DNA of 64,000 nucleotides, taken from contig DATANR010000328.1 in NCBI GenBank assembly GCA_036266155.1, forward strand, positions 8,646-72,645, in the 5' to 3' direction. The position numbers and the translations under genes were made by a program. Source of the DNA: SIAJ01 sp036266155. GTDB taxonomy: Bacteria > Planctomycetota > Planctomycetia > Gemmatales > Gemmataceae. The notes below the pieces were generated by a model, which worked only from the letters and a program-made list of their open reading frames with translations, had not been told where the DNA came from and made no database searches. Shown piece after piece: positions 7,527 through 15,785 of this stretch; the first letter of the stretch is position 1; each line of letters opens with the position of its first letter.

Positions 7527-8894
7527 ATGCCGTCTGCCCAACCGCCATCGCGCCGCGATTTGTTTCGCATCGGAATGACCGGCGTTCTTGGTTTGCCGTT
7601 GCCGAGCCTACTGGCGGCTGCCGAGAAGGCACGGCCCGGTCGGGCGCGCAACGTCCTCGTCATTCTTGAGCAGGGTGGCCTCTCGCACATCGACACCTGG
7701 GACCCGAAGCCGAACGCGGTGGCCGAGCATCGGAGTGCCTACAAGCCGATCGCCACGAAGGTGCCGGGACTGCGCTTCACGGAGCTGCTGACCGAGACGG
7801 CGAAGGTTGCCGACAAGCTGACCGTCGTGCGCTCGATGCACCACCCGAAGGCCGGGGCCAGCGGCCATCCGGAGGGGACGCAGTACATGCTCTCCGGTGC
7901 CCATCCGTCGAGCGCGACGCGGATGCCGGACATCGGGTCGGTCGTCTCGCGCGTGTTGGGGACGACGAATCCGGCGCTGCCACCGTATGTGATGGTCCCC
8001 GGCAATGACGAACAATCGGCCCAGACGAGCACCGGCTTTCTGCCGGCGAGCACCGGTGTGTTCAAGACCGGCGGTCGCGACCTCGCGGCACCGGACTGGA
8101 AAGTCGGCGCGCTCGAGCCACGTACGGATACGTCAACCGAGCGGCTCGCTAATCGCCGCGAATTGTTGAGCGGGATGAACGAGCCAGCCGGCGGGTTGAA
8201 CCAGTTCTATGCCCAGGCATTCGACACGTTGACCAGCCCGCGCGTCGCCAAGGCGTTCGACTATCGCGGCGAGCCGGAACGCGTCCGCGACCGCTATGGC
8301 AAGGGCCATCGCGGCGCGTGCTATCTCGTCGGCCGCAAGTTGATCGAGGCCGGCGTGCGCTTCGTCACCGTCGACACGCGCTGGCCGCTGCAGCCCGACC
8401 TGCCTGGCGGATTCAATTTGAACTGGGACCACCACGACCTGATTTACGCGCCGGGTTCGTGCGGCACGATCCGCGATAAAGCGGGTGGCGAGGGGCGTTA
8501 TGGCATCGGCCACTGGGTGATGATGGGCTCGACCGACCGGGCCTTCGCGGCGTTGATCGCCGATCTCGATGACCGCGGTCTGCTGGCGGAGACGCTTGTG
8601 TGCTTCGTCACCGAATTCGGCCGCACTCCGAAACTCAACAAGTTCCAGGGCCGCGATCATTGGCCGGACGCCTACTCGATTGCTTTCGCGGGCGCCGGCG
8701 TGCCCGGCGGCCAGGTGATCGGCGCGACCGATCGCGACGGCGGCCAGGTCGTCAGCGACCCATACACGCCCGAGGCCTACGCGGCGACGATCTACGAGAA
8801 GCTCGGCATCGATCGGTCGAAGCCGCTGTACACGGCGAGCAACCGACCGGTGTTCATTGGACACGATGCGGATCCGATGGCGCAGTTATTCTGA
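7527..8894 (+). CDS. DUF1501 domain protein with Tat signal
   Basis: This 455-residue protein begins with a twin-arginine signal (PSRRDLFRIGMTG) and a short hydrophobic stretch, so it is probably exported folded. The body is the DUF1501 fold, an alkaline-phosphatase/sulfatase-like superfamily member that is very abundant in planctomycetes. Recognisable blocks are NVLVILEQGGLSHIDTWDPKP, VVRSMHH, and the late VCFVTEFGRTPKLN-GRDHWP metal-site region. The substrate of DUF1501 enzymes is not established; they often accompany DUF1549/DUF1553 proteins, but none is adjacent here. The start was set at the ATG 5 bases after CGGAAG; a longer upstream frame would bury the Tat signal. Confidence 0.9.
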   Translation: MPSAQPPSRRDLFRIGMTGVLGLPLPSLLAAAEKARPGRARNVLVILEQGGLSHIDTWDPKPNAVAEHRSAYKPIATKVPGLRFTELLTETAKVADKLTVVRSMHHPKAGASGHPEGTQYMLSGAHPSSATRMPDIGSVVSRVLGTTNPALPPYVMVPGNDEQSAQTSTGFLPASTGVFKTGGRDLAAPDWKVGALEPRTDTSTERLANRRELLSGMNEPAGGLNQFYAQAFDTLTSPRVAKAFDYRGEPERVRDRYGKGHRGACYLVGRKLIEAGVRFVTVDTRWPLQPDLPGGFNLNWDHHDLIYAPGSCGTIRDKAGGEGRYGIGHWVMMGSTDRAFAALIADLDDRGLLAETLVCFVTEFGRTPKLNKFQGRDHWPDAYSIAFAGAGVPGGQVIGATDRDGGQVVSDPYTPEAYAATIYEKLGIDRSKPLYTASNRPVFIGHDADPMAQLF

Positions 8895-8911
8895 TTAGTC
8901 GCACCGTTCGT

Positions 8912-9016
8912 GTAGCCCTCTCGCTCCGCGAGAGGTTTGCAAGAGCTGCCATGGGTCAGGGCAATTTGTCGTGGGTGTGCCCGGCCTGCAATCCTCTCGC
9001 GGAGCGAGAGGGCTAC
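8912..9016. repeat. REPIN-like doublet, family B
   Basis: The forward unit (8912-8935) opens with GTAGCC and contains TCTCGCTCCGCGAGA; an inverted copy lies at 8993-9016. The 57-base spacer begins TTTGCAA and ends TGCAAT. A second doublet with nearly the same overall size is at 29244-29349. It is located between the convergent DUF1501 and 9027-9527 genes. Confidence 0.8.
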
Positions 9017-9026
9017 GCAAGAACTG

Positions 9027-9527
9027 CTATTCGCGCCTTGGCTTGAGTCGTCGCCATTGACGACGAAACGCGGCCAGCGCATCCGCACCAAACAAGTCGA
9101 CCAGATCGTGATCGTCGTCGGCCGTCGTTTCCTCGCGGATGATCCGCAAGGCATCGATCGCCAGTTCGTGAATCTTGTCTTCGACCTGAGCCTCGGCCTC
9201 CGTCGCCGCTTGCGGCGAAGCGACGGCTGTTTTATCGCCATCCAAATAGGCCCGGCGATTTTCGTTCGTCGCCGGCAAGATGTAATGCGGGACAGTCCGG
9301 CCCTTGCCGTCCTTCAAATTGAACTTGTAGCCGGCCACCACGATCATCGACGACTTAACGGCCTCGACCTCGGCAAGCGCATAGGTGAACCCGCCCGGCG
9401 CACCGCGGCCTGTCGAGGTGGCCAGGATGACTTCGCTTCCCGCTCGTACGCTGCGGAACAACATATGGCCCCCGTGTTGTCGTCCAGCTGCAACGACAAG
9501 GTAGCCGGAGCGGACGACGTGGACCAT
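9027..9527 (-). CDS. Hypothetical protein downstream of a GYF_2 gene
   Basis: A 166-residue protein of unknown function. The N-terminal half is beta-rich (VVRSGYLVVAAG, SEVILATSTG, SSMIVVAGYKFNL). The C-terminal third is acidic and helical (KIHELAIDALRIIREE). No signal peptide or membrane segment is visible. The frame is open back to 9608, which would overlap the upstream gene by 52 bases; I prefer ATG 9527, 29 bases after that gene's stop, although neither start has a good Shine-Dalgarno sequence. It probably forms a two-gene unit with the GYF_2/Zn-ribbon gene. Confidence 0.6.
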   Translation of the reverse strand: MVHVVRSGYLVVAAGRQHGGHMLFRSVRAGSEVILATSTGRGAPGGFTYALAEVEAVKSSMIVVAGYKFNLKDGKGRTVPHYILPATNENRRAYLDGDKTAVASPQAATEAEAQVEDKIHELAIDALRIIREETTADDDHDLVDLFGADALAAFRRQWRRLKPRRE

Positions 9528-9556
9528 GTCGGCAGTCGCTGAAAGTGAGTCGCGGA

Positions 9557-10024
9557 TCAATAGTAACCGTGGATCTCGCCGTCGCGGCGCTTGCGACACT
9601 TCTTGCAATAGAACGAGGCCCTCGCCGTGCCATGCGGAATCGGGATGGTCTTAAAGCTTGCATCATCGCGCCCGCACAGGTCGCACTTCATGCGGAACTT
9701 CACGGTCTTGCCGTCCTGACCAATGATGCTCGTCGCTTTGCCGGCGACAGCTCGACCGGGCTTCGTTTCCGCCTCGGGCCTGGCCAGCGGGTTGATCCAG
9801 TCTGGATGGCCCATGGGGGCGAGCGGCTTGGCTTCTTCCACAACAGCGACCGCCGCCGGGAACAGTTCGGGTACGTCGCTGGCACGGATGCCATCCTCGA
9901 CGCCGTCCTGCCAGACCATGTCGGTCGCGAGTACGCCGCCGGAGGAAGCCAACTCGGAGAGTTCGGCCCGCGATACGGGGCCCGTGATGTCCGAACCACG
10001 CCCGTAAAACCATTGCAGCGACAT
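9557..10024 (-). CDS. GYF_2 (DUF4339) domain protein with C-terminal zinc ribbon
   Basis: A 155-residue protein. Residues 3-60 form a GYF_2 domain (LQWFYGRGSDITGPVSRAEL, MVWQDGVEDGIRASDVPEL), a small fold that binds proline-rich peptides or membrane-protein tails. After a proline/glutamate linker, residues 105-150 contain CDLCG and CKKCRKRR, most likely a single zinc ribbon. The ATG is preceded by GAGGGG with 6-base spacing. No membrane segment is present, which is unusual because GYF_2 modules often sit on membrane proteins. A second GYF_2-like module may be present in the kinase at 60.5-62.0 kb. Confidence 0.75.
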   Translation of the reverse strand: MSLQWFYGRGSDITGPVSRAELSELASSGGVLATDMVWQDGVEDGIRASDVPELFPAAVAVVEEAKPLAPMGHPDWINPLARPEAETKPGRAVAGKATSIIGQDGKTVKFRMKCDLCGRDDASFKTIPIPHGTARASFYCKKCRKRRDGEIHGYY

Positions 10025-10199
10025 GCGCGGCCCCTCGGGGGACGGTTAAGAAAATGACGGACGGACGGCGCTCAAGCGCCGCGCGCGTCCAGGAGATGGT
10101 CAGTTCGGTTGATGACCCGGGTCGGGTCAGGAAGAGAAGGTGGCCACCAGACCTTCATCAAGATATGGGAATCGCGACCGGAACGCGAGCGCAATCCCA

Positions 10200-10424
10200 C
10201 TATCTACCCGCGCCAAAGCCCGGCCGATACGCCTTCGGCCAGCGGCTCCAGTGGACGTATTCGCCAACCGCCAAGTCCTCGATCGACACGATGTAGGCGT
10301 TGGCCGGCAACTCGCCGGGCAGATGGTCGAGGTCGGACCGCACGTCGGTGGTTTGCACGTCAGAAGGCGGTCGCGGCGAACGGAACGGCGGCACCGTAAA
10401 GCGAACACGGAAAGATGGGTTCAT
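10200..10424 (-). CDS. Small hypothetical protein (74 aa)
   Basis: A short frame beginning MNPSFRVRFTVPPFRSPRPP, preceded by GAGGG at a plausible distance. The second half reads ELPANAYIVSIEDLAVGEY followed by an aromatic/basic tail. There is no recognised family. I call it because of the ribosome-binding site and non-shadow position: no other gene overlaps it. It could still be spurious. Confidence 0.45.
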   Translation of the reverse strand: MNPSFRVRFTVPPFRSPRPPSDVQTTDVRSDLDHLPGELPANAYIVSIEDLAVGEYVHWSRWPKAYRPGFGAGR

Positions 10425-10550
10425 GATTGGGCCCTCGCACTGGAAAATGGCTCAGCGAGAGGTGCCGGCGGCGCCCAGGGTCAGATCCCGCACTCTTATG
10501 ATACCCCGACGGACCATCCATCTCCATGCGAATCCGCGCGGCGAAACCCA

Positions 10551-11204
10551 TTACAACACCCGAGCAATCGCCAACCCGTCGTAACCCTTGCTTCCGACCG
10601 TCTGAAGGACCGTTGCCGAAACGCGTGACTCCGCGGCCATCATTGCAAGGCATCGGCGAACCCCTTGCACGCTCGCATCCGTGTTCCCTGGGTCGGCAAC
10701 CTTGCCACCACGGACCACGTTGTCGACGACGATCAGACTGCCGGGACGGGAGAGCTGAAGCGCCCAGGTGAAATACTCCGGTGTACTTGGCTTGTCGGCG
10801 TCGACGAACGTCAGGTCGAATGGGCCGGCGAGTTGCGGAAGCGTCTCAAGGGCGGAGCCGAGACGCAGCTCGACAACATCGGCGAGCCCGCTGTTCGTGA
10901 GGTTCGCCCGAGCGACCTCCGCGTGCTTGGCATCGGCTTCCAGGGTGATGAGCCGACCGCCAGGCGGTAGAGCGCGGGCGAGCCAGATCGTGCTGTAACC
11001 GCCGAGCGTGCCGATTTCAAGGATCGAACGAGCGCCCATCAGCCGGGCCAAGAGGTGCAATAACTTGCCCTGCGGTGGCGAGACGGCGATCTCCGGCAAA
11101 CCGGCCGCGGCACTGGCGGCGAGGGCCGCATTGAGTGCGGAGTCTGGCTGCACGACAAGATCGGTCAGGTATTTGTCGACAGTGCTCCAGGTTTCCGGCG
11201 TCAT
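10551..11204 (-). CDS. O-methyltransferase, class I SAM-dependent (OMT family 3 type)
   Basis: A 217-residue methyltransferase of the caffeoyl-CoA/catechol O-methyltransferase type, which transfers a methyl group from S-adenosylmethionine to a hydroxyl. The SAM-binding motif I is seen as ILEIGTLGGYSTIWLA (near residue 60), the acidic residue after strand 2 as LEAD, and the metal-site segment as LTFVDADK. The catalytic D-N pair is in IVVDNVVRGG. The length matches the family. ATG 11204 has GGAGG six bases upstream; the frame extends further 5' without a better start. It is divergently transcribed from the dihydrouridine synthase gene with a 74-base gap, so the two promoters are back to back. 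The substrate is unknown. Confidence 0.93.
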   Translation of the reverse strand: MTPETWSTVDKYLTDLVVQPDSALNAALAASAAAGLPEIAVSPPQGKLLHLLARLMGARSILEIGTLGGYSTIWLARALPPGGRLITLEADAKHAEVARANLTNSGLADVVELRLGSALETLPQLAGPFDLTFVDADKPSTPEYFTWALQLSRPGSLIVVDNVVRGGKVADPGNTDASVQGVRRCLAMMAAESRVSATVLQTVGSKGYDGLAIARVL

Positions 11205-11278
11205 GGTTCGCCTCCAACGCGATTGATATGTTTGATAGATTGGCGTGACCTGAATTGCCAAGCGCCGACGGGGAATTG

Positions 11279-14200
11279 ATGCTTTTGCCGAACGAGCCCG
11301 CCGTCGTCCTTGCGCCGATGGAGGGCGTGACCGACGCGCCGATGCGCGCTCACCAAGGATCGAGCTGGGCATTCACGTACGCGGTCACCGAGTACATCCG
11401 CATCGGGCACAGCGTGCCGGGCCGGGCGGTCTTTCATCGGCATGTTCCGGAATTGAAGAACGGCAGCCGGACGCCAACCGGTTTGCCGGTGCAAGTACAA
11501 CTGCTTGGCGGCGATCCGGGCCGCATGGCAGAGGGCGCGGCCACGGCTTACGCGGCGGGCGCGACGGCCATCGACATCAATTTCGGCTGCCCGGCGCCGA
11601 CAGTGAACCGGCACGATGGCGGCGCCACGCTGCTGAAGCATCCGTGCCGCATCCGCGAAATCGTGGCGGCAGTTCGCGGTGCCGTGCCTGCGGCAGTGCC
11701 TGTGTCCGCGAAACTGCGGCTCGGCTGGGATCGCGTTGATGCGATCTTCGAGAACGCCGCGATGGCGGCCGAGGGCGGAGCTTCATGGCTGACCGTGCAT
11801 GCGCGCACGCGGACGCAGGGCTACGCGCCGCCTGTCTACTGGCCGCTCATCGGTCGAGTCCGTGAGCAACTCGGCATCCCCGTGATCGCCAACGGCGACA
11901 TCCGCACCATTGATGACCTGCGTCGTTGCCGTGACGAGACGGGTTGTCGCCACTTCATGCTCGGCCGCGGGGCGATGGCGGATCCACGACTTGCTCGCTG
12001 TGTCGCCGCGGAACTCGGTCTTGTCGGCGACGTTCGCGTCGGGCGCGAAATTGATTGGCACCATGAGCTGACACGCATGACGAAATGGGTGCCCGACTAT
12101 TTCGCCACGCGGCCGGAGCGTGCGGTTCTGCGGTTGAAACTGTGGCTGCGCATGGCTGCCGCGTATGGCACATTCGCCGAATTCGAGGCGGTTAAACGGG
12201 CAAGTAGCCCGGCCGAGGTGTTCGCAATCCTGGCTCGGGCGTCGGGGCCGCGTGTGCTAGAATCACGACGACATCGTGTGGAGCGCACCGTGCCGACGCA
12301 GCGACAACTTCCGTTGAACCTCGAACCGCTCGCGGATCGCTGCCTTCCCAGCACCTATTACGTTGCCACGACCGGCAACGATTCTGATCCGGGCTCGTCC
12401 GGCCAGCCGTTCGCGACGATTCAGCACGCACTCGATGTGGCCACGCATGCCGGCGACGTCGTGGATGTCCGCGGCGGCACCTACCACGAGCAACTGGCGT
12501 TTCCTGCCAGTGGCAATGCCAAGAGTGGGTTCATCACCTTGGCCGCGTATGCCGGCGAAACCCCCATCATCGACGGCACCGGCTTTTCGACCGGCGACAT
12601 GGTGACGCTGGAGAACGTCAACTACGTCAAGATCGTCGGCTTTGAAATTGCGCACTTCACGGGAGTCAGCGATGGCTCCGGCATCCGCGTGCTCGGCGGC
12701 GGTTCGCATATCGAGATCCGCAACAACAGGATCCACGATATTCGCGGCACCAGCGCGATGGGCATCACGGTCTATGGCACGTCAATCAGCAAGCCGATCA
12801 CCGATCTGATCATAGACGGCAATCAGGTGTTCGACGCCGAGCCCGCTCCAAGCGAAGCGCTCACGCTTAACGGCAATGTCGCTCGCTTCCAGGTGACTGG
12901 CAACATCGTCCACGACGTCAATAACATCGGCATCGACGTGATTGCCGGCGAGCGCGACATCAACCGCCTCTATGGCGCCCGCAATGGGGTCGTCCGCGGC
13001 AACACGGTCTATAACGCACACTCGAACTATGGCGGCGGCTTCGCGGCCGGCATCTATGTCGATGGCGCGTCGAATGTCGTTCTCGAATATAACACGAGTC
13101 GTCACAACGATATTGGCCTCGAAGTCGGCGCCGAGAACAAGGGCATTGTTGCCACCGGCAACATCGTTCGCAACAATTTGATTTATCAGAACGACAAGGC
13201 TGGTCTTGGTTTTGGTGGCTACGACGTGAATACTGGCCGCGTCCGCAGCAGCACATTTACGAATAACACGCTTTATCAAAACGACACGCTGGCGACCGGC
13301 TTCGGCCAGTTATGGGTTCAGCGCGGCTCGTTCAATGTGGTGACGAATAATATCGTCTATGCGTCGAGCAATGGCGTGCTCATCGCATCTGATGTAGGTA
13401 ATGTTTTCAATACGTTCAGCAACAATCTTTATTACGCCGCCGGCATGCCGCAGTTCACCTGGAATGGATTCTCGTATGCCGACCTCGGCAGCTATCAGGC
13501 TGCGACCAAGGCCGATGCGGGCTCGCTCTTCGCCGACCCGCGGCTCACCGATCCTGCGAACGGCGACTTTCATCTGCTGAGCGATAGCCCGGCCATTGAC
13601 GCTGGCTCGCAAGTGCGTGGCCGATTCGCCCCAACCGATCGGGCGGGTCGGCGCCGACCGCAGGGTGGAGCGCCGGATATTGGGGCCTACGAATATTTGC
13701 CGCCCGGACCCGTCGTTGGTCCGGGACTATCAGTCGATCAGAAACGGAGGGCCGAAGCGTTGACGAGTGTGTTTGAGAACGACACGATCGTCATTCAATA
13801 CGCCTACGTCGAGGCCCTGCACGACGGTCGCGGCTACACGGCGGGGCGGGCCGGCTTCACCTCGGCGACGAGTGATTTGCTCGACGTTGTCGAACGCTTT
13901 ACCGCCCAGGTTCCGGGCAACCCGCTGGCGCCATTCCTGCCGCGCTTGCGCGCGCTTGACGCGGTGCACAGCGGATCGATCGTTGGGCTCGCGGGTCTGT
14001 CGGCGGCTTGGCAAGCGGCCGCCGACGATCCCGTCTTCCGTGGCATTCAAGATCAGGTCGTCGACGAAACCTACTATGTGCCAGCCTTGGTTCATGTGCA
14101 GGAACTCGGACTGATCTCAGCTTTGGCGATTGCGTCGGTTTACGATGCGATCATTCAACACGGCGACGGCGATGATCCGGACGGCCTGTCCGCTCTGTTG

Positions 14201-14449
14201 ACCCACGCCGCGGCCCGCGCCGGCGGCACCCCGGCGACAGGCGTCGCCGATGCCGTCTGGCTGGACGCTTTCTTGCACGTCCGCCGCGAGGACCTGGCGC
14301 ACGCTTTTGATCCCGCGACGCGTGCCGCCTGGGCCGAGTCGGTGGCCCGTGTCGACGTGCTTCTGCAAATTGCTTCCACCGGCAACTACGACTTGCATGG
14401 CCCCATCGACGTCGTCAGCAACGTCTATACGCCAGTGACGATTCCGTGA
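11279..14449 (+). CDS. In-frame fusion ORF: DusC-like tRNA-dihydrouridine synthase + secreted beta-helix/GH46 chitosanase
   Basis: A single uninterrupted 1056-codon frame. Residues 1-330 are a flavin-dependent tRNA-dihydrouridine synthase closest to DusC: LAPMEGVTDAPMR, catalytic Cys in INFGCPAPTVNRHDGGATLL, and ANGDI for the FMN site. Residues from 338 look like a separate secreted protein: the LNLEPLADRCLPST signature, a right-handed parallel beta-helix (about 350-780) closing with a choice-of-anchor Q block (RRPQGGAPDIGAYEY), then a GH46 chitosanase domain (about 818-1050). GH46 cleaves chitosan; its general acid (Glu in SVFENDT) and base (Asp in HDGRGYT) are both present. A cytosolic tRNA enzyme joined to an exported glycosidase makes little sense as one polypeptide, so internal initiation at 12290, a lost stop codon or a sequencing indel are all possible. 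ATG 11279 follows GGGGA; TTG 11255 is an alternative. Confidence 0.8.
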   Translation: MLLPNEPAVVLAPMEGVTDAPMRAHQGSSWAFTYAVTEYIRIGHSVPGRAVFHRHVPELKNGSRTPTGLPVQVQLLGGDPGRMAEGAATAYAAGATAIDINFGCPAPTVNRHDGGATLLKHPCRIREIVAAVRGAVPAAVPVSAKLRLGWDRVDAIFENAAMAAEGGASWLTVHARTRTQGYAPPVYWPLIGRVREQLGIPVIANGDIRTIDDLRRCRDETGCRHFMLGRGAMADPRLARCVAAELGLVGDVRVGREIDWHHELTRMTKWVPDYFATRPERAVLRLKLWLRMAAAYGTFAEFEAVKRASSPAEVFAILARASGPRVLESRRHRVERTVPTQRQLPLNLEPLADRCLPSTYYVATTGNDSDPGSSGQPFATIQHALDVATHAGDVVDVRGGTYHEQLAFPASGNAKSGFITLAAYAGETPIIDGTGFSTGDMVTLENVNYVKIVGFEIAHFTGVSDGSGIRVLGGGSHIEIRNNRIHDIRGTSAMGITVYGTSISKPITDLIIDGNQVFDAEPAPSEALTLNGNVARFQVTGNIVHDVNNIGIDVIAGERDINRLYGARNGVVRGNTVYNAHSNYGGGFAAGIYVDGASNVVLEYNTSRHNDIGLEVGAENKGIVATGNIVRNNLIYQNDKAGLGFGGYDVNTGRVRSSTFTNNTLYQNDTLATGFGQLWVQRGSFNVVTNNIVYASSNGVLIASDVGNVFNTFSNNLYYAAGMPQFTWNGFSYADLGSYQAATKADAGSLFADPRLTDPANGDFHLLSDSPAIDAGSQVRGRFAPTDRAGRRRPQGGAPDIGAYEYLPPGPVVGPGLSVDQKRRAEALTSVFENDTIVIQYAYVEALHDGRGYTAGRAGFTSATSDLLDVVERFTAQVPGNPLAPFLPRLRALDAVHSGSIVGLAGLSAAWQAAADDPVFRGIQDQVVDETYYVPALVHVQELGLISALAIASVYDAIIQHGDGDDPDGLSALLTHAAARAGGTPATGVADAVWLDAFLHVRREDLAHAFDPATRAAWAESVARVDVLLQIASTGNYDLHGPIDVVSNVYTPVTIP
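12258..12292 (+). promoter_or_regulatory. Possible internal promoter, ribosome-binding site and GTG start of the chitosanase part
   Basis: GTG 12290 begins VPTQRQLPLNLEPL, the expected N-terminus of a secreted planctomycete protein, and has GGAG (12280-12283) exactly six bases upstream. TAGAAT at 12258-12263, preceded by TGC, resembles an extended -10 box; no clear -35 is seen. Together they suggest that the beta-helix/chitosanase is an independent gene whose 5' neighbour has lost its stop. Confidence 0.4.
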
Positions 14450-14468
14450 CGGCGACGCGGAGACAACG

Positions 14469-15308
14469 ATGTCCAGCCGTTTCCTCACCATCGACAACGT
14501 GCGCGTGCCGCGTTTCTTATACGGCACCGCGTGGAAGGAAGCCGATACGCCCCGGCTCACGGAGCTTGCTCTGCGTCAAGGTTTCCGCGGCATCGACACG
14601 GCGAATCAACGCAAACATTACGACGAAGCGGGGGTCGGTCAGGGCATCGCCGCCAGCGGTGTGCCGCGCGACGAGTTATTTCTGCAGACCAAATTCACCT
14701 TTCGACCAGGCCAGGATAACCGGCTTCCCTACGATCCCGACGCCCCGGTCGCCACGCAGGTCGAGCAGTCTTTCGCCAGCTCACAAAAGCACCTTGGCAG
14801 CAACGACATCGATTCTTACGTCTTGCACGGTCCGAGCCGCTCAGCAGGTCTGGCCGCTGCCGACTGGGAGGCGTGGCGTGCGATGGAAATGCTTCACGAT
14901 CGCGGACTCGTTCGCTTCCTCGGTGTGAGCAACGTCAACCTCGACCAGCTCCGAGCCTTGTGCGCCAGCGCACGGGTACGGCCGCGCTTCGTGCAGAACC
15001 GGTGTTACGCCGTCCGCGGCTGGGACCGACAAGTTCGCGAGTTCTGCACGGCGAACAGCATCGTCTATCAAGGGTTTTCGCTGCTGACGGCCAATCGACA
15101 GATTTTGGCGAGCACGGCGATCCGACAGCTTGCCAAGAAATATGGCCGGTCGGCGGCCGAAATCGCTTTCCGGTTCACCCTCGACATCGGCATGCTGCCG
15201 CTCACGGGCACGACGAGCGCCGATCATATGCGTGCCGATCTCGACGTCTTCGATTTCCAATTGGATGCTTCGGAAATCGCAATGATCGAGCGCCTGGGTG
15301 AGGGTTAG
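14469..15308 (+). CDS. Aldo/keto reductase family oxidoreductase
   Basis: A 279-residue NADPH-dependent reductase of the AKR superfamily, slightly shorter than the usual 280-320. The tetrad residues are visible: Asp in FRGIDTA, Tyr in KHYDEAGVG, Lys in LQTKFTF, and His in YVLHGP. The late segment IAFRFTLDIGMLPLTGTTS matches the family's cofactor-binding strand. The N-terminus LTIDNVRVPRFLYGTAWKE is close to plant/fungal-type AKRs. ATG 14469 follows GGAG with six-base spacing, 19 bases after the preceding ORF. The substrate is unknown. The next small gene starts 3 bases after its stop. Confidence 0.9.
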   Translation: MSSRFLTIDNVRVPRFLYGTAWKEADTPRLTELALRQGFRGIDTANQRKHYDEAGVGQGIAASGVPRDELFLQTKFTFRPGQDNRLPYDPDAPVATQVEQSFASSQKHLGSNDIDSYVLHGPSRSAGLAAADWEAWRAMEMLHDRGLVRFLGVSNVNLDQLRALCASARVRPRFVQNRCYAVRGWDRQVREFCTANSIVYQGFSLLTANRQILASTAIRQLAKKYGRSAAEIAFRFTLDIGMLPLTGTTSADHMRADLDVFDFQLDASEIAMIERLGEG

Positions 15309-15310
15309 CC

Positions 15311-15490
15311 GTGAGCGAACAAGCAAAGCCGCCCAAGCTCAACCGGTCGTGGCATGCGAAGAATCGAATGCCGACTGGCGCCACACAGGAGCAGCGCATC
15401 CGCTGGCACCTGGCGCATCGTCAACACTGCGGATGCCGACCGATACCGGCAAAGCTGGCGGAGGCGATGCGGGCGAAGAGGTTGTTTTGA
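15311..15490 (+). CDS. Small basic Cys/His protein (59 aa)
   Basis: A GTG-initiated 59-residue protein that starts 3 bases after the aldo/keto reductase stop, with GAGGG six bases before the start. It reads VSEQAKPPKLNRSWHAKN, followed by a segment with the pattern HLAHRQHCGCRPIP. The HxxHRxHCxC cluster could bind a metal. The strong ribosome-binding site, coupling to the upstream gene and biased composition support a real gene. I recall similar short planctomycete proteins but no function is known. It was too short to be picked up by a length cut-off. Confidence 0.6.
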   Translation: MSEQAKPPKLNRSWHAKNRMPTGATQEQRIRWHLAHRQHCGCRPIPAKLAEAMRAKRLF

Positions 15491-15785
15491 TCAACGATTG
15501 GTCCCGTCGCGAGTCAAGAACGTCGTTGGAGCTGCGACCGAGAAATCAGTGTAACCGCCGCGTGCATCGTTCGCCAGCAGCCCTGTAGGACCAGCGGCAC
15601 TTGAGCCGCCGAAGGGGGCGACTAATTTCACAGTTGAGGGAGAGTCGGAAACCAACTGAACCCCAGAACCATTCGCCGTGTCTTGCGGCCATCGACCCTG
15701 ACACTCAAACCCGGAGGCCCGCGACGCCAATCCCGTCCGAGACGTGCCGTTTGCTGAAAATTCATTCACCACCAGGAGCGCACTC

